Shown here piece by piece: positions 1 through 6,805 of a stretch of 9,977 bases of DNA. Both the position numbers and the translations under genes were made by a program. The stretch comes from Parcubacteria group bacterium. Lineage in GTDB: Bacteria; Patescibacteriota; Minisyncoccia; Phycocordibacterales; CALRHW01. Position 1 is the stretch's first letter; each line of letters begins with the position of its first letter. The stretch spans positions 1 to 9,977 of the forward strand of contig CALRHW010000017.1 in the NCBI GenBank assembly GCA_943359555.1. The letters are read 5' to 3'. A model generated the notes under the pieces. It was not told where the DNA came from. It did no database searches and saw only the letters and a list, made by a program, of their open reading frames with translations.

Positions 1-991
1 AATATTCAGTTTGTTCGTCTAAAGTGGTAGCTGGGTTAATGGTAATAACCGGTGTTCCTGAGCCGGTCACTGTGGCGTCTTGAGCGTCAATGGTTTCAAC
101 GATTGAATCGTCGCTTGTCTTTTTGATAATAATGTCATTATTGACTCCAGCTTCAACATCAACCGTTTCAGAAAAGGTGATAACTAAGTTGATAGTAGTG
201 GAAACTCCAGTGGCGTCATCTTCCGGGGAAGGGGTGGTGACGGTGGGTGGGGTAAGATCGTCTAAACCCGGTTCCACCGGTGGCGGCTTAGCGACCAGAT
301 TTCTCACGTCGAAATCTATGTAGCCCCAAAATTTATTAAAGGCTCCTGCGGGCTGTCTCTCTGTCCATGTGACACCGAAGTCAGCGGAAGTATAGAGACG
401 ACCAGGATAAGCACCAACAGATAAATTACTTCCGTCGTCATCAGAGGCAGAACCCTGCCAAAATTTATTAAAGGCTCCTGCGGGCTGTCTCTCTGTCCAT
501 GTGACACCAAAGTCAGCGGAAGTATAGAGACGACCAGGATAAGCACCAACAAATAAATTGCTTCCGTCGTCATCAGAAGCGACGCTAAACCAGTTTTTAT
601 AAACATCTCCTGCGGGCTGTCTCTCTGTCCATGTGACACCGAAGTCAGCGGAAGTATAGAGACGACCACGATTAGCTCCAACAATCAAATTACTTCCGTC
701 GTCATCAGAAGCAGAACCTTGCCAAAATTTATTAAAGGCTCCTGGGGGCTGTCTCTCTGTCCATGTGACACCGAAGTCAGCGGAAGTATAGAGACGACCA
801 CGATTATCTCCAAAAATCAAATTACTTCCGTCGGAATCAGAAGAAGCAGTCATCCAACTTTTATTAACATCTCCAGTAGGCTGTCTCTCTATCCAACTAT
901 AAACAGCAAACGCAACGTATGCGCCGACAACCACAAGAAGAGAGAAGAAAAGATAAAAATATTTTTTACCTAGAAGATCATACATATTCAT
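1..991 (-). CDS. Membrane-anchored surface protein with Asp-box repeats and Ig-like domain (C-terminus outside window)
   Basis: The frame is open from ATG 991 to the left edge, giving at least 330 residues with no stop seen. Residues about 11-32 are a hydrophobic segment after a short basic N-terminus, so the protein is probably anchored or exported. Residues 33-208 are four exact 44-residue repeats, each ending in the Asp-box SADFGVTW (70-77, 114-121, 158-165, 202-209). A fifth partial unit starts at W209. A Pro-rich linker (about 231-250) leads to a domain beginning TPPTVTTPSPEDDATGV, which resembles bacterial Ig-like (SbsA/Big_5) domains. Asp boxes occur in beta-propeller blades of BNR/sialidase-like and Ycf48-like proteins. 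Four blades are few for a closed propeller. No sialidase active site is visible, so a binding or adhesive surface role is inference. The leader before ATG has no Shine-Dalgarno; ATG 985 is an alternative start. Confidence 0.8.
   Translation of the reverse strand, partial: MNMYDLLGKKYFYLFFSLLVVVGAYVAFAVYSWIERQPTGDVNKSWMTASSDSDGSNLIFGDNRGRLYTSADFGVTWTERQPPGAFNKFWQGSASDDDGSNLIVGANRGRLYTSADFGVTWTERQPAGDVYKNWFSVASDDDGSNLFVGAYPGRLYTSADFGVTWTERQPAGAFNKFWQGSASDDDGSNLSVGAYPGRLYTSADFGVTWTERQPAGAFNKFWGYIDFDVRNLVAKPPPVEPGLDDLTPPTVTTPSPEDDATGVSTTINLVITFSETVDVEAGVNNDIIIKKTSDDSIVETIDAQDATVTGSGTPVITINPATTLDEQTEY
326..895 (-). repeat. Tandem 132-bp coding repeats (four full units and one partial)
   Basis: The units begin at W codons 895-893, 763-761, 631-629, 499-497 and 367-365, an exact 132-bp period that keeps the frame. 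The half of each unit encoding GRLYTSADFGVTWTERQP is almost identical at DNA level, including synonymous sites. The other half, including residues NKSWMTAS, NKFWQGSA, YKNWFSVA and NKFWQGSA, differs between units. This pattern points to recent duplication or gene conversion. Confidence 0.93.
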
Positions 992-1019
992 TGTTCAAAA
1001 AAAATAAACTGGGCATTAC

Positions 1020-1025
1020 ATTATA
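1020..1025 (-). promoter_or_regulatory. -10 element for the Asp-box protein gene
   Basis: On the minus strand this is a perfect TATAAT. Transcription would start near 1013, giving a leader of about 22 nt before ATG 991. That leader is T-rich and has no Shine-Dalgarno. No good -35 lies at 16-18 bp. The rest of 992-1170 holds no other gene I can support. Confidence 0.45.
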
Positions 1026-1145
1026 GTAACATTTTGAATACCTTACTGTCATTACCACCATCAACTAATAGATATCTAGGAAATTATACATACTCCCTTC
1101 TTGCTTATGTGTTGGGTTAAATAGTGAGAGAGAATAATACACTTT

Positions 1146-1170
1146 TAGCGAAAAAACGAATTCTGAATTT
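1146..1170 (-). terminator. Possible weak terminator after tRNA-Gln
   Basis: Right after the CCA, the minus strand carries a short AATT-CAG-AATT hairpin followed by CG and six T's. The stem is weak, so termination may be partial. Confidence 0.3.
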
Positions 1171-1244
1171 TGGCTGCCGATCAGGGACTCGAACCCCAAT
1201 TTTTCGCTCCAGAGGCGAACGTGCTACCATTACACCAATCGGCA
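1171..1244 (-). tRNA. tRNA-Gln (anticodon CUG)
   Basis: The 74-nt minus-strand sequence folds as a full cloverleaf. The acceptor stem pairs TGCCGAT (1244-1238) with ATCGGCA (1181-1175), the D arm is GTGT/GCAC, the anticodon stem is TTCGC/GCGAA with loop CTCTGGA, and the T arm contains GGTTCGAGTCC. The anticodon CTG is at 1212-1210 and reads CAG. The U1-A72 pair and discriminator G73 (1174) are typical glutamine identity features. The 3' CCA is encoded (1173-1171). The homing endonuclease gene ends only 3 bases before its 5' end, and I see no promoter between the two, so it may be processed from a shared transcript. Confidence 0.95.
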
Positions 1245-1247
1245 ATT

Positions 1248-1943
1248 TTAATATTTCCTAAATTTAATCAACTCCATCAAAGACACGACTTCGTCTTTTC
1301 TTGAAATCTGAATCTTGTCTGTCCCCAAATGAGGATGAAAACCTATTTTATTTAAGAGAAAGTAGACATTTTCAAGCATTGATTCATTTTTGTTTGAAAA
1401 TAAAAACTTATAGGTGTATGTCTCTTTGTGGACAGAATAACTACCCTCTGCCTCATAAAGTCCCCTTAAGTACCTAAATATATAACGATTATCCTTTAAA
1501 ATCCAGTTTGGTACTATGATTTTCTTATCTTTTCTTGGACTTACAGGGACACCTAATCTTTTACTTATATTTTTCTCATATATTCTTATCCTGATACAAT
1601 TTTCCCCAGAATGCTTTTTAACGGTTGGGTTTTTATTAAAAACCTTATAAACCAAATTACTGTATCTCTCCACGAAACCAGAGTTATTCGCATTTGAAAA
1701 AATGGACAGCTCTTCTGTCCGCGGATATTTCCATATATGACCATCACCTAGAACAACTCCCATTAGCTCAGCAAGATTACCTCCCTTAACAAACGAAGGA
1801 TAAGAATCTTTTATCTTTCCTGATTCTTTCATCTTTTTCCTCCACATTGAAAAGTTATCTAAACCTCGAAACTTCATGGTTTGAGAGGTTTTGAGCAAAG
1901 ACGGACTTGTTTGTTTTGTTAATCCTTTATTCCAACTGACCAT
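1248..1943 (-). CDS. LAGLIDADG homing endonuclease (two-motif, free-standing)
   Basis: This 231-residue protein carries two LAGLIDADG motifs about 100 residues apart, as in single-chain homing endonucleases. The first is LAELMGVVLGDGHI (57-70, acidic residue D67). The second is YLRGLYEAEGSYSV (158-171, acidic residue E166). Both acids expected to bind the metal ions for DNA cleavage are kept, so the enzyme may be active. The N-terminus WNKGLTKQTS (4-13) resembles a motif common at the start of such intron-type endonucleases. It ends in TAA 3 bases upstream of tRNA-Gln on the same strand. No intron in the tRNA and no flanking host-gene halves are visible, so it appears free-standing. An alternative is a LAGLIDADG-fold regulator, but the intact acids favour a nuclease. 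The target site is unknown. Confidence 0.88.
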   Translation of the reverse strand: MVSWNKGLTKQTSPSLLKTSQTMKFRGLDNFSMWRKKMKESGKIKDSYPSFVKGGNLAELMGVVLGDGHIWKYPRTEELSIFSNANNSGFVERYSNLVYKVFNKNPTVKKHSGENCIRIRIYEKNISKRLGVPVSPRKDKKIIVPNWILKDNRYIFRYLRGLYEAEGSYSVHKETYTYKFLFSNKNESMLENVYFLLNKIGFHPHLGTDKIQISRKDEVVSLMELIKFRKY

Positions 1944-1952
1944 ACACTTAAC

Positions 1953-1961
1953 AATATCACA
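1953..1961 (-). promoter_or_regulatory. Possible extended -10 promoter for the homing endonuclease and tRNA-Gln
   Basis: The minus strand reads TGT-GATATT, a 4/6 match to the -10 with an upstream TG. The predicted start near 1946 leaves only 2-3 nt before ATG 1943. No -35 is evident. It is a plausible source for an endonuclease-tRNA transcript. Confidence 0.3.
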
Positions 1962-2004
1962 ATTAGTGTGTATTTTCCTACCGTTAGACGCAGTGTGATG
2001 ATAC

Positions 2005-2033
2005 TGGAAAAATCAAGCTTTTTCAAGTATAAT
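2005..2033 (+). promoter_or_regulatory. Promoter for the 2041 gene; sets a leaderless start
   Basis: TGGAAA (2005-2010) and a perfect TATAAT (2028-2033) are separated by 17 bp. The expected start point, 7-8 bases after the -10, falls on 2040-2041. The upstream in-frame ATG at 2032 overlaps the -10 itself, so it cannot be in the mRNA. ATG 2041 would then be leaderless. Confidence 0.7.
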
Positions 2034-2040
2034 GGCTCTC

Positions 2041-3591
2041 ATGCTATCAGAACCAATGCAAAAGCTGGCATTAGCGCTAAACGACTTGCGCACAATAGAG
2101 CTAGCCACCCAAAATCAAAAACAGGTCTTTGAGGTTAATAAACTCATAAGTAAAGCCGCGACTTATTACGAAAAAGTCCGTTATCTTGTGGATTATCAGG
2201 AAGAACACACCATTCGCCGAAACGCGCTTGAGAGAATTCTCAAAAGAAAAATCGTCATTGAAGGTGGCGAGGTTCACGGCACTACTTTACTCCAAGAACT
2301 CGCGAGCGGTCAGTATATAGACGAGGCTCAGGTCACAGAAGAACTCGGCAGAAAAATAGACACGATAATGAGCAAGTTTTTACGTCTGCGCGACTCTGCA
2401 GGACTTTCTAGTGCGGTGGGCAAAAGGTTGCTCGCTTTTGCTGCAGCAGAAATAGATTACGCTCTCAGTCTAAAACACTACATCATGGATCAAGGCATCA
2501 CCAATGCTTTTTATGACACTGTGCGTAAAGATATTACTTTGCCCGGCGTAAAAGAAGATGTAGCGGATTTGCAAATATATTGTGCTTGTTATCGTTCCCT
2601 TTTTCGTCCAGAAGATGAGTCGCTCGCTTACGCTCTATGGATGAAATATATTCCGCAGTGGCAAAATGCGACTGACGCGACTATTGCTGATACAGCTCCG
2701 CGACTTGGAAAGATTTTAAGTGACATTGATTTTGCGATAAAAAATACTTTGCAATGGCGACTTATTCAAAAACTAAAAAATGAAACTGTTTACTTTTTAA
2801 TCGTTCGTGAGCTCGTGCAACAATACGGCGCCGAGTCCCAACGTATCCTAGAAACGCCAGTTGAACTAGAAATCTATACTCAATCTCTACTTGAAAAGAA
2901 ATATGTAAAAGAAAATGCGCGCATCAGATCTAGTGGAATACGCGCTGTTATTTATCTTTTCTTTACCAAAGCACTTTTTGCAATGGCTTTAGAAATTCCT
3001 TATGAGATGTTTATTTTAACAACCATTAATTATGTGCCTATTGCGATGAATGTCGTTTTTCATCCGCTACTTTTACTTGTTGTGACACGGGGTGTAGGGA
3101 CATTTGATACAAAAAATACTGGCGCTGTGTTGAAAGGAATGAAAGAAGTATTTTACGAAGGCAAAACAGAAAAAATAAAAATACGAACTGGAAAAAGTGG
3201 GCTTATATACATATTTACAACTATGTATGTCGTGCTTCTTTTTTTTGTTTTTGGTGCAATAGTGGCGGGGCTAAAAAGTATCCATTTCAACAGTGTCGGC
3301 ATTATCATTTTCCTATTCTTCCTCGCACTCGTGAGTTATTTTGCTTTTAGAATTCGTTACAACTCAAAACGATGGAAAGTTACCCAGCAAGAAAGCGCTC
3401 TTTCTTTGATTTTGAGTATATTTACAGTACCAGTTATACGCACAGGACGATGGCTTTCTCAAAGTTTTTCTTCTATAAACGTGTTTGTGTTTATCCTAGA
3501 CTTTATTATTGAAACACCTTTTAAAATCGTGCTCAATTTTTCAAATCAATTCATTTCTTACTTAAAGGAAAAAACACCCGAGATTTACTAA
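2041..3591 (+). CDS. Conserved-looking polytopic membrane protein of unknown function
   Basis: I do not recognise this 516-residue protein. Residues 1 to about 290 are hydrophilic and mostly helix-forming, with no membrane segment and many charged residues. The C-terminal part has at least four likely membrane segments at about 302-324, 331-351, 388-410 and 419-437, then two more hydrophobic stretches (about 452-472 and 479-500). A basic stretch of about 35 residues, rich in Lys, lies between segments 2 and 3. There is no signal peptide and no nucleotide-binding or catalytic motif I can name. It is the only plus-strand gene here, transcribed divergently from the endonuclease-tRNA unit by its own promoter. 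ATG 2041 is chosen because ATG 2032 lies within the -10. The topology suggests a cytoplasmic domain tethered to the membrane; any function is unknown. Confidence 0.85.
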   Translation: MLSEPMQKLALALNDLRTIELATQNQKQVFEVNKLISKAATYYEKVRYLVDYQEEHTIRRNALERILKRKIVIEGGEVHGTTLLQELASGQYIDEAQVTEELGRKIDTIMSKFLRLRDSAGLSSAVGKRLLAFAAAEIDYALSLKHYIMDQGITNAFYDTVRKDITLPGVKEDVADLQIYCACYRSLFRPEDESLAYALWMKYIPQWQNATDATIADTAPRLGKILSDIDFAIKNTLQWRLIQKLKNETVYFLIVRELVQQYGAESQRILETPVELEIYTQSLLEKKYVKENARIRSSGIRAVIYLFFTKALFAMALEIPYEMFILTTINYVPIAMNVVFHPLLLLVVTRGVGTFDTKNTGAVLKGMKEVFYEGKTEKIKIRTGKSGLIYIFTTMYVVLLFFVFGAIVAGLKSIHFNSVGIIIFLFFLALVSYFAFRIRYNSKRWKVTQQESALSLILSIFTVPVIRTGRWLSQSFSSINVFVFILDFIIETPFKIVLNFSNQFISYLKEKTPEIY

Positions 3592-3626
3592 AAAAAATCG
3601 GCACACCCAGAAACGAGTGTGCCGAT
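3590..3626 (-). terminator. Strong intrinsic terminator after the 3657-4082 gene
   Basis: ATCGGCACAC (3597-3606) pairs perfectly with GTGTGCCGAT (3617-3626) around a 10-nt loop. On the minus strand the hairpin is followed by eight T's (3597-3590). The tract lies on the minus-strand side, so it ends the 3657-4082 transcript. It overlaps the stop codon of the convergent plus-strand gene, whose transcript would also meet the hairpin but without a T tract. Confidence 0.85.
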
Positions 3627-3636
3627 ATTGCAAACG

Positions 3637-3653
3637 TGGTGCAAAAAGCACCA
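3637..3653 (-). other. Second hairpin upstream of the terminator
   Basis: TGGTGC and GCACCA form a perfect 6-bp stem with a 5-nt loop, just after the stop of the minus-strand gene and 10 bases before the terminator stem. It may protect the 3' end or assist termination. Confidence 0.5.
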
Positions 3654-3656
3654 AAA

Positions 3657-4082
3657 TTATTCTGTGGACACCAGCTTTTGTGGCACAGTGAACACTTCTC
3701 TCAAATCACAAAAGGGGTCTTTTCGACGCTTTAGGATGTTGCGCAGGTTTTGTGTTTGAAGCTTTTCAAGTTCTCCTCTTGAAAGGATGTGAGGTTTCTT
3801 TCCGCATGGACAAAAACATTCAATCAGCCCTTCAATTTCCTTCTGGACTTGTTTGGTTGGAAAACTATTTACTTCCAACATCCGTACCCAGACCTTCAAA
3901 TCTAGCGTGAAAAGACAATACGTACCTTTGCCTTCTGTATACATACCCATGTATGATCTTGGACAGATGATTTCAAAATCTGCTCCTCTCCAACCAAGTG
4001 GTGATTTGTACTCCATGCCCGTTGCGTTTACAAATCCCGCAGACATAAGAGGCTGGACATCTTTCAGACTAAGCGTCAGCAT
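3657..4082 (-). CDS. Small cysteine-containing protein of unknown function
   Basis: I do not recognise this 141-residue protein. It has no signal peptide or membrane segment and is probably cytosolic. Cysteines occur at 40, 56, 89, 91, 93 and 125; the tight ECFCPCGKK cluster (88-96) could bind a metal, but this is inference and not a known finger pattern. The region from about 99 to the end is helix-prone and basic. It starts at ATG 4082, 10 bases after GGAG in the best ribosome binding site of the window. It is flanked by its own promoter (4161-4188) and a strong terminator, so it is probably a single-gene unit placed after pyrG. A plus-strand frame across 3853-4125 is a weaker alternative because it has no such signals. 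Confidence 0.72.
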   Translation of the reverse strand: MLTLSLKDVQPLMSAGFVNATGMEYKSPLGWRGADFEIICPRSYMGMYTEGKGTYCLFTLDLKVWVRMLEVNSFPTKQVQKEIEGLIECFCPCGKKPHILSRGELEKLQTQNLRNILKRRKDPFCDLREVFTVPQKLVSTE

Positions 4083-4092
4083 TTTTAAAGAA

Positions 4093-4100
4093 CTCCTTTT
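4093..4100 (-). promoter_or_regulatory. Shine-Dalgarno of the 4082 gene
   Basis: The minus strand carries AAAAGGAG ending 10 bases before ATG 4082. No other gene in the window has a comparable site, so it stands out and supports this start. Confidence 0.7.
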
Positions 4101-4160
4101 ATTTTACCTTCATTACTATCAATGAGCGATGTTGCTATTGCTAGTTTGTCGGCAGTATTT

Positions 4161-4188
4161 ACGATAGCATATTCAAAATAGAAATCAA
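4161..4188 (-). promoter_or_regulatory. Promoter for the 4082 gene
   Basis: TTGATT (4188-4183), a 16-bp spacer and TATCGT (4166-4161) preceded by TGC form an extended -10 promoter. The -35 overlaps the pyrG stop codon. Transcription would start near 4154, giving a leader of about 72 nt. No intrinsic terminator separates pyrG from this gene, so readthrough is possible. Confidence 0.42.
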
Positions 4189-5849
4189 TTGATACTCGCC
4201 TCTATAAACGCCGTAAAAAGTGGGTGTGGAAAAAGTGGTCGCGCTTGAAACTCTGGATGAAATTGTGTCGCGACAAAAAATGGATGTTTTTTTCTTGGGA
4301 GCTCTACAATCTCCATGAGTTTGCGGTTTGGGGAAATTCCTGAAAATACTAGACCTGCGGAAGTGAGCTTTTCTACGTATTCTGGATTTACTTCATATCT
4401 ATGTCGGTGTCGTTCAGAAATTTTGCTCTGTTTGTATGCACTTTCTGCAATACTACCTTTTAAAAGTATAGCTTTGTAAGCACCGAGTCGCATCGTGCCA
4501 CCATATCTATTTTCTGTGCCAGCAAGAATTTTTTCTTGTTCAGGCATTATATAAATAACAGGGTACGGAGTTTTTGGATTTACTTCTGTCGTGTGCGCAA
4601 GTGCGAGCTGACCGACATTGCGCGCGTATTCTACTATGGAAAGTTGCATTCCATAACAAATACCAAAAAAAGGAATTTTATTTTTGCGCACATATTCAAT
4701 CACTTTTATTTTACCTTCTACTCCAGTAGTACCAAAACCTCCGGGAATAAGCACGCCGTCGTATTTGTCTAGCTCTTCTAGCTTTTTCTTACCTGTCTCA
4801 AAATCTTTTGCACTTAAATAGTGAATGCGGGGTTTTACGCCGAGCTTGTATGCAGAAAATTTTATTGCGTGAATAACCGAAATATAAGCATCTGAAAATG
4901 TAAACTTTCCTGAATCAAAATATTTTCCGACGATTGCGATATTTACTTCGCCGTGTCCGTTTTTAACTTTTTTAGTAAAATTACGCCAAGGCATCAGATT
5001 GCCTCTCCTATTTTTTGGCTTAAGCATAAGTCTTTTACAAAGCATATCGCTCAAGTGGTCGCGTTCAAAATTGATAGGCACATCATAAATACTGTCTACG
5101 TCTGGAGCAGAAATCACATTTTCTGAACGAATGTTGCAAAAAAGGGCGATCTTTTCTTTGCGCTTGTGATCAAGTGGCACCTCACTACGCGCGATAATAA
5201 TATCGGCTTGCACACCGACACTATTTAGCGCACGCGAGGCGCTCTGGGTCGGCTTGGTTTTCATTTCCCCTATTTTTGCAGGCATTGGAAGATAGGAAAC
5301 CATCACAAAAGCCACATCATCTGGATGGCGTACTTTTATCATACGAGCGGCCTCTAAAAATAAAATATTTTGATACTCGCCAATAGTTCCGCCGATTTCT
5401 ACCACCGTCACATCAGCGTTTGCATTTTGTGCAGCTTTTTCTATACGATGGATTACTTCAAACGGCACGTCTGGGACCACCTCCACATTTTTACCTTTGT
5501 ATTCAAGATTGCGTTCTTTACGGATAACTTCCTGATACACTCTGCCAGTTGTCATATAATTGACGCGAGTGAGGTCAATATTTAAAAATCGCTCGTAATT
5601 GCCCATATCCTGATCTGTCTCGTCGCCATCATTTAATACAAAAACTTCGCCGTGCTCGGTCGGGTTCATTGTTCCCGCGTCTACATTGATATATGGATCT
5701 ATTTTAAGTGCAGTAACATTAAAACCTCGCGCTTTTAAAATGAGGGCGATAGAAGACGAAGCAACACCTTTACCCACTCCCGACATCACTCCGCCCGTTA
5801 CAAAAATGTATTTTCTTATTTTTTGTTTTTGTTTGAGTCGTTTTTTCAT
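4185..5849 (-). CDS. pyrG: CTP synthase (glutamine-hydrolysing)
   Basis: The enzyme converts UTP, ATP and glutamine to CTP, the last step of de novo pyrimidine nucleotide synthesis. The 554 residues cover both domains at normal length. The N-terminal synthase domain has the P-loop TGGVMSGVGKGV (18-29), the KIDPYINVDAGTMNPTEHGE block (49-68) and EIGGTIGEYQN (151-161). The C-terminal class I glutaminase has the oxyanion region GGFGTTGVEGK (370-380), nucleophile C398 in FFGICYGMQ, and the His-Glu pair in QFHPEF (H531, E533). All key residues are present, so it should be active. A basic extension (MKKRLKQKQKIRK) precedes the usual start of the family. It lies 27 bp after ftsX on the same strand with no terminator or Shine-Dalgarno between, so it is probably co-transcribed. 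Its stop is TGA. Confidence 0.98.
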   Translation of the reverse strand: MKKRLKQKQKIRKYIFVTGGVMSGVGKGVASSSIALILKARGFNVTALKIDPYINVDAGTMNPTEHGEVFVLNDGDETDQDMGNYERFLNIDLTRVNYMTTGRVYQEVIRKERNLEYKGKNVEVVPDVPFEVIHRIEKAAQNANADVTVVEIGGTIGEYQNILFLEAARMIKVRHPDDVAFVMVSYLPMPAKIGEMKTKPTQSASRALNSVGVQADIIIARSEVPLDHKRKEKIALFCNIRSENVISAPDVDSIYDVPINFERDHLSDMLCKRLMLKPKNRRGNLMPWRNFTKKVKNGHGEVNIAIVGKYFDSGKFTFSDAYISVIHAIKFSAYKLGVKPRIHYLSAKDFETGKKKLEELDKYDGVLIPGGFGTTGVEGKIKVIEYVRKNKIPFFGICYGMQLSIVEYARNVGQLALAHTTEVNPKTPYPVIYIMPEQEKILAGTENRYGGTMRLGAYKAILLKGSIAESAYKQSKISERHRHRYEVNPEYVEKLTSAGLVFSGISPNRKLMEIVELPRKKHPFFVATQFHPEFQARPLFPHPLFTAFIEASIN

Positions 5850-5876
5850 ATCGGTGGGTTTGGTAATTAATTAATT

Positions 5877-6803
5877 TTAGATTTTTAAATACCGTTTTAC
5901 TGCTAGATAGCTGGACACCGCTCCTATAAATATTCCTGAACCAACGACGATGAGGAAAATCTGAGCAAAATTGGATATGTAATAATCAAAAATATTAAAA
6001 CCTATAAAAAAGTTACTTGAGATTTTACCAAGCCAAAGCGTTATTGGATAAAAAATTATGAGAGTAAAAATACCAGACAAAACACCATAAAGCACTCCAC
6101 TAACCACAAACGGACCGCGTATATAAAGACCACTCGCACCCACAAGTCGCATTACAGATATTTCATCGCGAGAAATAAAAATGACGAGGCGAATGGTGTT
6201 GAAAGTGATGAGTATTGAAACGATTATCAAAAGTAACGTAAAGAAAAAACCCAGCTTTTGCGATGAGCTTATGATTTTACTTAGTTTATCAATCGCTGTT
6301 TTATTTTTTGCATAATTTACATTGTCTACGATAGATTGTCCTTTTTGTGAGAGAATATTTTCACCTTGGAGAAAACTCGCTATACCTTCGTATTGTTGTG
6401 GCTCTTTTGCTTTTATATTTAGTTTTGCACCAAGTGGGTTGTCACTTAGCTCGTCTAGTGCTTGAAGCGTAAACTGGTCGTTTTGGTGACGAGCTTTAAA
6501 AGCTGTCAATTCTTCTTCTGCAGAAACATATTCCACTTGTTTTACTTCTGGAAGTTTTTCTATAGATTTTTTAAGAGCTAGTATGTCTGATTCTTGTGTG
6601 GTCGTAAAAAAATAAACATTCACATCCACCTTATTTCTAATCTCTTCAAGACTTGAATTTAAAATTGCACTCATAAAAATCACAGACGCGATAACTGAGA
6701 GTGTGATAATCATCACAAGCACAGAAGAAAGAGATATAAAACCATTGCGGAAAAAAGCAAAAAATCCTGATTTTATTATTCTTTTAGCGTTGGTCTTAAA
6801 CAT
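5877..6803 (-). CDS. ftsX: Cell division protein FtsX (permease-like subunit)
   Basis: FtsX pairs with FtsE at the division site. In other bacteria the complex uses ATP to switch on peptidoglycan hydrolases outside the cell rather than to transport a substrate. The 308 residues show the family layout: a cytoplasmic N-terminus, membrane segment 1 (about 22-46), an extracellular domain (about 47-180) with DNPLGAKL at 121-128, then three more segments (about 184-208, 231-255, 279-301). The MRLVGAS motif (218-224) lies in the conserved FtsX/MacB-type loop. Its ATG follows the ftsE stop by 2 bases, which favours translational coupling. No hydrolase or coiled-coil partner gene follows; pyrG is next. 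Confidence 0.95.
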   Translation of the reverse strand: MFKTNAKRIIKSGFFAFFRNGFISLSSVLVMIITLSVIASVIFMSAILNSSLEEIRNKVDVNVYFFTTTQESDILALKKSIEKLPEVKQVEYVSAEEELTAFKARHQNDQFTLQALDELSDNPLGAKLNIKAKEPQQYEGIASFLQGENILSQKGQSIVDNVNYAKNKTAIDKLSKIISSSQKLGFFFTLLLIIVSILITFNTIRLVIFISRDEISVMRLVGASGLYIRGPFVVSGVLYGVLSGIFTLIIFYPITLWLGKISSNFFIGFNIFDYYISNFAQIFLIVVGSGIFIGAVSSYLAVKRYLKI

Positions 6804-6805
6804 AA

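Noticed and set aside
316..684. A minus-strand open frame of 122 codons and plus-strand frames over 90-323 and 719-973
   Set aside because: These are out-of-frame readings of the Asp-box repeats; the frame from 991 gives TM segment, Asp boxes and Ig domain and explains the region.
326..895. Regular repeats that could be taken for a CRISPR array or a DGR variable repeat
   Set aside because: The period is exactly 132 bp and in frame with one protein, with no spacer/repeat structure of CRISPR size. Differences between units are not confined to adenines and there is no template copy in the window, so it is not a recognisable variable repeat.
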